A stretch of DNA of 64,000 nucleotides. Source: Heterodera schachtii. Taxonomy: Eukaryota > Nematoda > Chromadorea > Rhabditida > Heteroderidae. The stretch spans positions 697,719 through 761,718 of the forward strand of contig SIJG01000050.1 of the NCBI GenBank assembly GCA_023374025.1, given 5' to 3'. Made by a program: the position numbers and the translations under genes. Below are positions 23,994-34,657 of the stretch, piece after piece (within the stretch, counting starts at the first letter, position 1; the number at the start of each line of letters is the position of its first letter). A model generated the notes under the pieces. It searched no databases. It saw only the letters and a list, made by a program, of their open reading frames with translations, and had not been told where the DNA came from.

Positions 23994-25931
23994 GGTGCTG
24001 GTGCATTTCCTAAAAACCGCCACCCATGCGCGTTTCCTATATCCGCCAATGGGTTTGAAAACAAAAAGTGGGTAATATATTTAAATTGATAGCATGGCTC
24101 AAATTCAACCAATTTTATATTTCATAGTATCATTTAATACAGGGCTCTCATCGTCCATTCTCCGTTTCCAAGGACGGGGTGCCGATTTTCAAGGACATAA
24201 TGGGGAAAATTCATGAAATTCAAGGACATTTAAAATTTTTATTATATGCAATGAAATGGTTAATATTTATTCAAATGGCTTGTATTTTTCACCGGAAAGG
24301 ATTTTTTTCAACTTTTTTTGTTTTCACTGATCATTTTCCTCATTTGCGACGACTTTTTTTCTGCTTTAAAAACGCTTTTTTTGCGGCGCGCTTCTTCCAA
24401 AAAGTTTGTGGCATAAGGGGGGTGGGGTCCGGCGGCGCCGATAGGCGCCGCCGGTGAAAAAATTTGAAAATTATAGTGTAATTCCTTAAAAGATTTTCAC
24501 CAAAAAGGCGGAATTTAACATTTTTAATGCGATTTGTTTACAGGATTTTGTCTAAAAAAGACCAAAATTTGCGATTTTGGGCTAATTTTTTAAGAAAAAT
24601 ATTGACTTTATGGCATAAAATATCAAAAATTCTCAACAATGAGAAAAAATTACATTTTTATTAACATAATGCCATAATTTAATCAAAATATTGTCGAAAA
24701 TTACAAAGATTTTTCAAACTTTTTGGATTTTTTAAAAACTTTTCCAAATGCTCATTTTCAAGGACGTCCTTGCATCCAAGGACATTTTTTATTTTCAAGA
24801 AAGAGGGCCCAATTACAAGGACGTCCTTGCCATTCAAGGACGGATGAGAGCCCTGATTTAATAGCTTTAATTGTTCTCTTTCTGAATATTATTTTTTTAA
24901 ATTTTTTCCTTAATTAAAAAAAAAGTTATTCTGATAGAGAATAATTAAAGCTATTGAATGCTACCAGGAAATATTAATTAGGCTAAATTGGAGACGAGTT
25001 ATGAATTTATTTGTGTTACCCATTTTTTGTTTTCAAACCCATTGGTAGATTTAAGAAACGCGCAAACCCATTTTGGCGGATTTAGGAAACGCACCCGGAC
25101 ATTTGCGGCCCGGACATTTGCGACTCGGACATTTGCGGCCCCAGCCAAATCGGACATTTGCGGCGCGACTTTTGCGGTCCGACATTTGCGTCCTGGACAT
25201 TTGCGGTCCATTTCTTAAGGGCCATTTTCGGACATTTGCGGCCCAATTTTTTGTTGAATTTTGCGGCCCATAAAATTTTATTTTCCAAAGATTTGCTCAA
25301 TGCATAACGCTTACAGTTCACCATTTATGGTGCCCTTCTGCAAAATGATACTGTAATGTATTTAAATGACGAAGCAGTCCAAATGCGGTTCTGTGGTATT
25401 TCTCCCGCACTTTTAATGCTCTGATAAATCTAAATAAATAACCTGCTTCAAAGTGCAGTGCTGCAACTTGAATTGTTAGAGAAACCCATATTTTAATTGT
25501 GACGTGATGTATTTGCTCTTTTAGGATTCCGTACTACAATAGTTTAAGCTACTCTGGGGCCTTGAGCAAGCCATTAGAAAATAAAAATGATTATATGTGA
25601 TTTTATTGATTTTTCATTATGATTATTTATGATGAAATTTGGGTGAAGCCACAAATGTCGGGCCGCAAATGTCCGATTTTGGCTTGGGCCGCAAAATTCA
25701 ACAAAAAATTGGGCCGCAAATGTCCGAAAATGGCCCTTAAGAAATGGACCGCAAATGTCCGGGACGCAAATGTCGGGCCGCAAAAGTCGCGCCGCAAATG
25801 TCAGATTTGGCTGGGGCCGCAAATGTCCGGGCCGCAAATGTCCGGGCCGCAAATGTCCGGGCCGCAAATGTCCGGGACGCAAATGTCTTGACACCGCATG
25901 GGTGGCGGTTTTTAGGAAATGCACCAGCACC
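23994..25931. mobile_element. nested composite with perfect 37-bp terminal inverted repeats
   Basis: Outer ends (23994-24030 and 25895-25931) are exact 37-bp inverted repeats starting ggtgctggtgcatttcctaa. Inside, a second pair (about 24029-24078 and 25016-25063) is also inverted. A third, long inverted pair of 'gacatttgcggcc' repeats spans about 25080-25273 and 25650-25890. No clear outer TSD and no transposase frame. Confidence 0.6.
24140..24855. mobile_element. hAT-like MITE, TSD atttaata
   Basis: Ends cagggctctcatc and gatgagagccctg, flanked by perfect atttaata (24132-24139 and 24856-24863). The interior has 'caaggac' repeats and the ggcgccgccgg motif. It is inserted within the composite element. 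Confidence 0.85.
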
Positions 25932-26443
25932 TAAAAGGCATCCTCAGTTATTTCCCTTTTCTTATTTTTGTGGTACTGGTTTATTTGGTGCTATGTGATT
26001 TCGAGAGTGGTTGATTTCGACAGTGAGTGATTTCGACAGTAAACTATTTTGCTTTTTTTCACTGTCTGCGCGTAATTTCGACAACGAGTGAATATTGGGG
26101 TAAACAAATGTACATAGAGAAAAAATAATCAGCTAAATTTTCAGTCGAAATTTAAAATTTTAATCATCTTGACTCAAGATTCCTGAGACAAGACTTTTTT
26201 CCACCACTGTATCAATTCATTTTCGGCTCCAATTTTTCATATACTCGTGTTTTTAAAAATTATCGGTACTGTCGAACTCAATCATTGTCGAATTCACAAT
26301 TTTTTATAATACTGTCGAACTCGGACCGGGTCAGTTTAGTACGGGCCGTTTTAGTACGAGCGCACATTTTTCCACTATAACTTTTTTATTTGTTATCCAA
26401 ATCCAACTTTCTTGGTATCATTCGAGAGCCCTTCAGATGCTCT
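25932..26443. repeat. tgtcgaaatca repeat and foldback start
   Basis: Repeated 'gtgatttcgacagt' units (26000-26090), a complementary part at 26270-26310, and the left side of a foldback (26368-26440). No gene. Confidence 0.45.
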
Positions 26444-26763
26444 TCGAGCACTGACATCACAATGCAAAAATAATTATAAACGAAATTTTGTGGCATGAAA
26501 ACAAGTGCTTGCAGAGAACGTATGCCTTGGCGAACGGCCTCATCCTGCCGAAGTTGCGTAAAAAGAGAATTCTTCTGAACAAAGCCTGCCCAAAATGGAA
26601 AAAACAATCAGTAATAGTTGAATTTTGAAAATTTTGAGACGATGCGTTAATGGCGGCTCTCTCAAAGTCGGTCATAATATTGGTTGGCTGCCATCCTTGT
26701 GGCAAAAAATTCCGAATTGACTGGTAAAAAATATTGTAAGCAGCAAGTGTTTTTGAAGGTAGC
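26444..26763 (-). mobile_element. Mutator-like transposase fragment (minus copy)
   Basis: Minus-strand translation contains I-M-T-D-F-E-R-A-A-I and C-F-F-H-F-G-Q-A-L, typical of the MULE transposase core, then a frame break, then L-R-Q-D-E-A-V-R-Q-G-I. It is almost exactly inverted at 27319-27635 with the same frame break. A pseudogene fragment, not functional. Confidence 0.75.
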
Positions 26764-27285
26764 AATAATAAATACGGCAAAATAATTAAAAAATTACGAT
26801 ATTAGAAGATATAAATGAATTCATTATATTCTTTTAAATTATTTAAAATTTTTTTGTTTAATACGAAAATAAATCTATAGTTAAATAAATGACAATAATT
26901 AATAATATTTATATTTTAATCAATTTAACAATAATAATTATTTTTTTTCTATTAAAAATAATTATAAATGAAATTATTATTAGTTACTGTATTTTTTTAA
27001 ATAAATATCTTTTTATAAAATTTGATTTACTTCAAAAGTGCCGTCAATGGCAATTTATGATTGAAACGCGACAAAGCACCGATTCCGAAATGAGATGCAA
27101 AGACAATCTTCGCTTTCCATTAAGTAATTGATCACAAATGACAAGATGATTGAGTTGGGCCGGAATGACAATTTGCGTCGCAGGTAAAGCATCTAACCCA
27201 GCATGACCCACCTCAATTTAAATATTTTTGGAAAAAATAAATAATCTCTTAAATTTTAATATATACTGTATCTGTTATCGTAGAG

Positions 27286-28030
27286 CACTGCGCCGTTCCC
27301 TGCATTTATGGACTGCTACCTTCAAAAACACTTCCTGCTTACAATCTTTTTTACCAGTCAATTCGGAATTTTTTGCCACAAGGATGGCAGCCAACCAATA
27401 TTATGACTGACTTTGAGAGAGCCGCCATTAAGGCATCTTCTCAAAATTTTCCAAATTCAACTATTACTGATTGTTTTTTCCATTTTGGGCAGGCTTTGTT
27501 CAGAAGAATTCTCTTTTTACGCAACTTCGGCAGGATGAGGCCGTTCGCCAAGGCATACGTTCTCTGCAAGCACTTGTTTTCATGCCACAAAATTTCGTTT
27601 ATAATTATTTTTGCATTGTGATGTCAGTGCTCGAGCCAACGCGTGAGTTACAGGAACTAATTATGTATTTTGTGCCGATGGATGGATTCGTGGGCAAATT
27701 GAGGCACTCAATTTGGCGCAGAATGATGCATTGTTCCCACCGGCTCTTTGGAATGTTGTTGCATGTGTTCAATCTGGGTTGGGCAGAACGAATAACAGTT
27801 GTGAAGTGAAGAAAAATGAAAATAAAAGCCAAAAATAAACTAACTTCAGGGTTGGCATTCCATTTGGAATATTCATTTAAAGGGAACGCAACGTCTTAGC
27901 CTTTTTATTCGAAAAATGATCCAAGAAGATGAGATGTGGGCGGCGAGAATTGCAGACTATTATGCCGCTCCTGCTGATGGTGTTAGGGGTCCTTACGACA
28001 ACGAAAAGCAAAAGATATTCGTCTAGGCAA
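27286..28030 (+). mobile_element. Mutator-like transposase relic (plus copy, longer)
   Basis: The first part repeats the minus-strand copy. It then continues through R-G-Q-I-E-A, F-P-P-A-L-W-N-V and G-R-T-N-N-S to A-R-I-A-D-Y (about 27960), the expected order of a MULE transposase C-terminal half. Several frameshifts prevent a single reading frame. It may be a source family for the foldback elements with 9-bp duplications, but that is inference. Confidence 0.7.
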
Positions 28031-28089
28031 TAACTTGCAAGCCCTCGTCGATGATTTTGAAAATCATGATCCTTTGCTTTATCTTCGAG

Positions 28090-28443
28090 CGTGTTCATAT
28101 CACCTTCATTTTTAGGCTCAAATTCTTAATATACTCGTGTTTTTAAAAATTTAGCGCTACTGTCGAATTCAATCATTGTCGAATTCGCTCGTTGTCGAAA
28201 TCACGCTCAGACAGTGAAAAAAAGCGAAATAGTTTACTTTCGAAATCACTCACTGTCGAAGACAATCATTGTCGAAATCACACTGTCAAAATCACTCACT
28301 GTCGAAATCAACCACTGTCGAAATCACCTGGCATGATTTTGGTGGCTATTTCGACAGTGGTTGATTTCGACAGTGAGTGATTTCGACAGTAAACTATTTC
28401 GCTTTTTTTCACTGTCTGCGTGTGATTTCGACAGCGAGTGAAT
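28090..28443. repeat. inverted array of tgtcgaaatca units
   Basis: Units of about 15 nt ('cactgtcgaaatcact') on one side (28150-28335) and their complements on the other (28345-28440) make a large potential hairpin. Related arrays lie at 12.05-12.5 kb and 26.0-26.3 kb. Confidence 0.6.
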
Positions 28444-28828
28444 TCTTGCTTCTCGATTGTGGAATGTTTCTGATCGGCTCCAAAATAACCTAAGCAGGAC
28501 AAATAACAGCATTGAGGCTTGACATTTGCAGTGGAATTCGAAATTTCGAAAAGATTCGCCTCGTTTAAGAAGATTGATCAAAGCAATTATTGGTGAAAAT
28601 AATATTTTTTATAATATGGTTGATGAATATGTGTATGGCTGCGCCTATACAAGGGATAATGGGCCTGGTTTTGATCGCCGAGCAGCGAACACTCAGCAAG
28701 ACGAAAATTTGTTGGCTATCTTCAATACGCGACTTGAACGTGAGCCGCTCGATTATTTGCGCACAATTAGCTATCACTTACCGTATTATAATTATTTTTT
28801 ACAAATTCAACTTCTCAAAATAAATTAA
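28444..28828 (+). pseudogene. second Mutator-like transposase C-terminal fragment
   Basis: It reads L-W-N-V-S-D-R-L, then S-R-T-N-N-S-I-E-A, a TGA, then an open 100-residue stretch from 28526 (R-R-L-I-K-A-I-I, D-E-Y-V-Y-G) to TAA. It matches the tail of a MULE transposase but differs from the 27.3-28.0 kb copy, so it comes from another element. Confidence 0.55.
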
Positions 28829-29131
28829 GAAAAATTTTTGATTTAAAAAAATTGCTTCCTGTGCCCAAACTTCCCAGTGCCCAAACTTCTGGCGCCCAAA
28901 CTCCATGTCGCCTTTTTAGGCAAATGTCTAAAATTCTGCTCACTTGATACGCTCAGATAAGCATGCGATGACTTTTATAATGTCGAAATTTTTGTGCTTA
29001 ATATCTAGGCGCATATTTTTGCCTATTTCGCGATTTTTGGGGCCTATTCTTAGGATTTTCGAAAAAATCATCAACAAAATGCAATAAAAACGGAAAATAT
29101 ACCCCCCCCCCCCTAAGAAATGCGAAAAAAT

Positions 29132-29649
29132 TAGAGCTCGACATTTTGAAAAAAGCCTGGACCTGGACCTGGATTTCATGTTGGACCTGGACCTGGATTT
29201 CCTGGACAAAAATCCAGGAAAATCCAGGTCCAGGAAAAATCCAGGCTCCTCGAGACCTGGATCCAGGCCTGGACCTGGATTTTTTGAAAGTCATTTTAAA
29301 AATCAAAAAAATGTTTGAAAAATTTAATTATTTGCTTAGAAACATCTAAAAATATCTAATTAATGATAATAATGTGTTTTAAAATTTATTAAACTTTTTT
29401 TGAAAACTTAAAAAAACATCGGTCACTTGAAATAATAAATTTTAAAATTTTGTCCAGGAAAATCCAGGTTTTTTCCTGTTTTGCCTGGACCTGGATTTTT
29501 TTTCACATTTGACCTGGACCTGGATTTCCTGGACAAAAATCCAGGAAAATCCAGGTCCAGGAAAAATCCAGGTTGCCGAAAAATGGCCTGGACCTGGACC
29601 TGGATCCAGGAAAAATCCAGGCCTGGATCCAGGTCCAGGTCGAGCTCTA
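29132..29649. mobile_element. hAT-like MITE, TSD gaaaaaat
   Basis: Ends tagagctcgac and gtcgagctcta, flanked by gaaaaaat on both sides (29124-29131 and 29650-29657). The interior is 'cctggacctggattt' repeats in both orientations, which explains its open frames. Confidence 0.8.
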
Positions 29650-30401
29650 GAAAAAATTTAGAAAATACACCTTAAGAAACTTTTTGGATTAAGTTTTATG
29701 TGTTTTGCTACCAAAAAATGTTAATAACAATTTTATTTGCCTTTTTTGTGACTAAAAACGCATCTCTAGAAAATAACAATACGCGGGACTTATTCATTGG
29801 CCCGGAGTCTCGCCCCAGCTACATACTAGCCGCCGTAGTCGAATGTGCGTTGGTTTTTAGCACAATGAGCAAAATGTTAATTGACTCATTATTTTATTAT
29901 CCGTTGTTGGCTTATTCATAAAAAGTTTTCAAAATCAAAATCAGATAAATTTCACACATTAAAATTTAGTGTGCTTTGAAAATTGACTAATTTAATAAAA
30001 CTATTATTATGAATCTTAAAAAGTTGGAATTCTTCAAAAATGTCGTAAGCGCAAGTTTTGAATGGTACCGGGTCGTTACTCAAAAAAACATCAAATGGAA
30101 AATTTTTGACCCAAAATTATTATAAACTTAGCCCAAAATGAATTAAATTTTATAATCTTTATATTATTCGTAGACCTAAATGTTTTCTAATATCCTGAAA
30201 AATTTCAAAAAATTCATTAACCTTAAAAAAGTTATGACCTAAGAAGCTCAAAAAATCAAGTTTTCTTGAACATTTTTGGTCATAACTTACTTTAAACTTA
30301 ACGAAACTTTTTGAAATTTTGCATTATAATAAAAACAAGTAGGGCTTTCAAATGATTTCAAAAATTAAAAATTTAGTTGCTTTTCATAATTTGAATTTTA
30401 G

Positions 30402-30526
30402 CGGACGTTCCACATAATAGTGATGGCGAAATTCTTGAGCTCATGACCGCGCTTGGACTACAAGTGCGAAGGATACAACAAGAAGTTGAAAGACTACGAA
30501 AATTTAGAAGATTTCATCGTGCATAA
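30402..30526 (+). CDS. possible terminal exon, unrecognised
   Basis: After an acceptor (gaattttag) there is an open exon of about 40 codons with a basic amphipathic helix (R-R-I-Q-Q-E-V-E-R-L-R) to TAA at 30524-30526; an AATAAA follows near 30563. It could be the end of the Mutator-like gene or of a host gene. An open frame at 29716-29921 upstream could belong to it but has no support. Confidence 0.25.
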
Positions 30527-30697
30527 CACTTAGTATTTTATACAATTGTTATTTGCTCAATTAATAAAAATGTATAATTTATTAACAAATTAATATCTTT
30601 TAAAAATTTTGGGACGAAACGACGCGGGGACGAAATGCCAGCGCGCAGTATTTAAGCAGCAATTTAATTAAATTTTAACATATCCATAAATAATTAC

Positions 30698-31315
30698 TAG
30701 GGCTGGGAAATTTAGGTAAGAAAAATCGTGAAATAGTTATTTAAATAAGTACAAAAAAAGCTCAAAATACTTATTAAATAGGTACAAAAATCTAGAAATA
30801 GGTTGAAAAATAGGTAAATAAAATTTTTTATTAACGATTTTTTAGTGGGAAAAAGCAAACAAAGAGTGAATTTTGGTTCTGTTTCTTTATAAACGAGTAA
30901 TTTAAATATTTTTAATATTTTCTTAAAAAATATTGACATTTTAAATTAAAAATTTTGTAAATAAAAATAAATAAATACATAACTTTTTGGGGGATAAATT
31001 TTGAGAACATTTTACAATTCATAGGGGTGTTTTTTAAAAATGATTATTCGATTCTTAGGGGTATTTTTTTTTATTTTATTGCACTTTTGTTATGATTTTT
31101 TGAAAATCCTTAAAATAGGTAAAACAAAAATGCCGAAATAGGTATAAAAATAGGTACCTAGGTAATAGGTCGAAAAACTCCAAAATAGGTAAGTATAGGT
31201 ATTATAAAAGTCATCGTAGAAGCCCAAAACCAAGCGGAAAATGCTTTTTTCTTGCTTATCTGTGCGTGTTAAATGCTCAAAAATTTTAGGTATTTACCTA
31301 ACTTTCCCAGCCCTA
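30698..31315. mobile_element. hAT-like MITE, TSD ataattac
   Basis: Ends tagggctgggaaat and tttcccagcccta; perfect ataattac at 30690-30697 and 31316-31323. The interior is 'aaataggta' repeats. Confidence 0.85.
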
Positions 31316-31323
31316 ATAATTAC

Positions 31324-33853
31324 GGAAATAAATTTATTACTACAACAAGTTTACTGAAATGTCATATCTGATAAAATAGTTTTTTATGCCAAAGAGTATT
31401 GAGGTTTCACGCTGTCAAAATGTTTTGCGTCGAATTTCGCCCAGGCCAAAATAGTCAAAATGTCGCGAATTTAAAAATTGAGAAAAAGTCAAAAACTATA
31501 TTTTTAATAATTTGAAAATACGAAGTTCATTAACAATTTATCAAAATCGCACAAAGAACAACAAAACACTAAAAACTGCAGAGAATCAACAAAATATTTC
31601 TAATTATTCGGAGGAATAACAAAAAAGGAGTAAAATGCTTTGAAATGAATAACAATTAAGTAACATGTAAAAGCTTTCAAATTTTGGGAAGTAAAAACGA
31701 AAATTTTCTTCAAAATTCAAAAAATATGCCAAACATTAATGACTCATTAATGATTTGGCATATTTTGGGTTTTTCTGCATATTTCATGCATTTTGCCATT
31801 TTTTGTACATATTTTCAAATTTTTTGCATATTTTGCATTTTTCGTCAAATATTTTCCGATTGAAAATCTCTTAGAAAAAATTTTTTAGTATGCCTAAAAT
31901 TAAATCCAAATCTGAATGGATGCGCGAGAGGGTCAACAGTGAGCTTCACTTTCCGAAAATCATGAGAAATTTTGACTTGCAATTACAAAAACAACCTTAA
32001 AATTTATGAGGAATAAAATTTTTTAAATTATTTTACACCCCTAATTTTTCAAGTTTTTTTGTGCATATTTTGCGATCTTTGTTCATATTTGGCAATTTTA
32101 TTTGCATATTTAGGTGCATGTTTTGGTCATTTTTCGTGCATATTTTTTGCAGCTTGCCCTGTTAATGAGATACATAATTTTTTTTAAAAGAAAAATTCTT
32201 GTCAAGAAAATAAATAAATAATTTTTGAGCATAAGTTTTATAAATTTTCCACTTAATATGGGGTGTACTAACAGCATCATTCTCAATCCTAATAATATGC
32301 CATGAAAATCCATTTTTTTCCAAAATCAGCATGAAAAGGCACAAAAAAGCAAAACCAGCACAAAAAATTGGAAAAAAGCATAAAAATTAAGGGATTAAAA
32401 ATTGTAAAAAAAAAAAACGGTTTTTTCTCCCTGATTGCCGCTCAAATCTCTGAACATTTGCCAAATGTTAGGCCAATTCATTGTGTTGTCCAGGAATGAT
32501 TTCTAGGTGCTAAAACTGCCAAAATTAGTACTTTTTAGGTTCTAAAAAACCCCCCAAAATAGGTGCTAAAAATTTTATTTACTACCCGATCGGGGTCCCC
32601 GACCCCCGACAATTTAAGTCCATCCCCCCCACCCCCGACAATTAAACCCCCACCCCGACGCCCAACATGTGTCCCACGATGGTCCCAGACCCTGACATTT
32701 TGCTCCCCGAGTGGTCGGGGAACAACCCTAGTTTAATATGACAAAATTTTATTCAAAAAGCAACCAAGTTAAGCTAAATCAGTATTAAGACACAATTTAA
32801 AATAAAAATTCTTGTCAAGAAAAAAAATAAATATTTTGGAGCTTAATTTTTGATAAAATTTCCCACTTCTTAAGGTTGTATATATCTGAAAATTTTCGGG
32901 TCGATTCTTAGGGATGTATTTTTCGTTTTTAATTTTTGTTAATAAAATATTGAAAATGCTAAAAAATTTACAAAACAACACAAAAATAAAAATTTGTCCG
33001 AGAAAGGAGAACGGGAAAACAGACTCTTTTCCGATTTCCATAAAATAATTTTTGTTTATTATAGAAATGGCCCTTACAAATTAGGCCAAAAATTGGGGTT
33101 TTGCTGCCCGTGACGTTTTTTTTTTATTTTTCTTAACACACCGCTAATATTGAAAATTCACAATAGAAGTCGACAAGTTTTTCAACCGGGTTCGAGTACC
33201 GGGTCCTGAAACAATTAATTAAATATTTCACGAATTTTATTTTAGAATTATTTGAATAATTTTCTTATATTCAAAAGAAAATCAAATAAAAAATTTTTAA
33301 TTTTTCAATCATAAATAGTTATATTTGTTGATTTGTGAGGAATTTGAAAATTTTCAGAATTTGTAGTCCGGCGATGCCGAGAGGTGCCGCCGAGAAATTT
33401 GTTTTTTCAAGTTCAGGTAAGGTTTGTTAACAGAACCCCAAAATGGGCCATTTTATTTGGATTTTAGGTCCATATTTTAAAAATTTTATGAGAAAATTGG
33501 GATGCTTGATGTCCAAAAACGCCGACGGGGATTATGGAAATTTTGGGTCCATTTTTTAAACAAAGCTAAAATTTAATAATAAAGTAGCAGTTTTCAAAAA
33601 AAAAATCTTTCTAACGGACCACACTATGTAAACGAATTAAACTAGAGTAAAGAACGAATGAATCCAAGAAAATGACCACAAGGCTGATAAATAAGGCCTT
33701 TTTAATTTTTCGGATCCGTGTCTTGGAAAAGCCGGGTATGCGGGACCCGCCGGTCGAGTATCCGGACTCGTTAACCCTAATTTATACGCACTTTTTGACT
33801 GACAGTTCGTGAGGGTCACTTATAAGCTACAACATTTGAATGTATTGACTATA
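31324..33853. repeat. gene-free stretch of decayed repeats
   Basis: No gene is seen. Positions 31730-32160 resemble the interior and right end of the 13.5-14.0 kb MITE (catatttt, ttttttgcagc). Positions 32588-32730 hold a 'ccccgacccc' repeat ending ggtcggggaacaaccctag. Otherwise AT-rich. Confidence 0.5.
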
Positions 33854-34288
33854 TATCTGCTGTTCATTTTTTACTATTTTTATGTTTTATTATATTAAAT
33901 TTATTTTTATTAGTTTTAATGCTAAAATCGTTTGTCCGTTCATTTGCCAACACTTTTCCCAGCAAATTGTGATCGGATGGGGGGCAAAAAAAACTCAAAA
34001 ATTGTCCGATTTGTCCATTCCCATCCACCGGAAATGGCATTCCATCGGCCGTTTTGGCGATGATTGCGATGATTCGGCTTCCCATTTTCGCTTTTCCCCC
34101 TTTTTTCATCGCTTTTGCTCAATTTGCCAACGCTTTTCCCAGCGATCGGACAAAAATTGTGTTTAGGGAGTGTAAATGTGTGATGATTTGGCCTTTTTCT
34201 GCTGCTTTTCCTATTTTCCGCCCCTTTTTGCCTGTCCATAAATAGGCAATGAAAGCCCAGCAAAAGCCACTCATTCTTCATTCATTTA
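33854..34288 (+). promoter_or_regulatory. CRM-3 promoter (repeat copy P3)
   Basis: TGGCAT at 34035-34040 and ATAAATA at 34238-34244, with the same pyrimidine-rich stretch and downstream aatgaaagcccagcaaaag. The following leader (34288-34500) is nearly identical to that of CRM-4 (43505-43735) and differs from the CRM-1/2 leader. Confidence 0.75.
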
Positions 34289-34657
34289 CTGACAAATTGC
34301 TGTGTTAATGTATTGCTAGGAATTTAGGATTTTTGATGAATTTCAGATAAAACAAAAAAATTCAGCAATTCATATTTCTTCGTTCCAATACGCCGCCGTT
34401 CAATCTACCGTAAACCAACCCAACTCCCATCTTCCATCACTCCGTTTGTTCGTTTCGCCAAAAAGTGAGAATTGTTAAAATTAAATGAAAATATTTCTGA
34501 TTGATTCAGCACTCATTTCGTCAACCGTACTGATCCGTCCCAATTGCTCCGTAATTTCACCAAAACGGTATAAAAAAATTTGGTAAATCTATTTTTAATG
34601 AGTTTTGAATAAGTGCACTTCATTTCACGCACAAATTTTTGTTTCCTGCTTTTTGAG

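Noticed and set aside
25574..25998. Open frames on both strands around the gacatttgcggcc repeats
   Set aside because: Short-period repeats inside an inverted-repeat element; both strands are open for the same reason.
29700..29921. Possible signal-peptide frame of 73 codons
   Set aside because: The start lies in repeat-like sequence, no downstream exon fits clearly, and no homologue or promoter was recognised.
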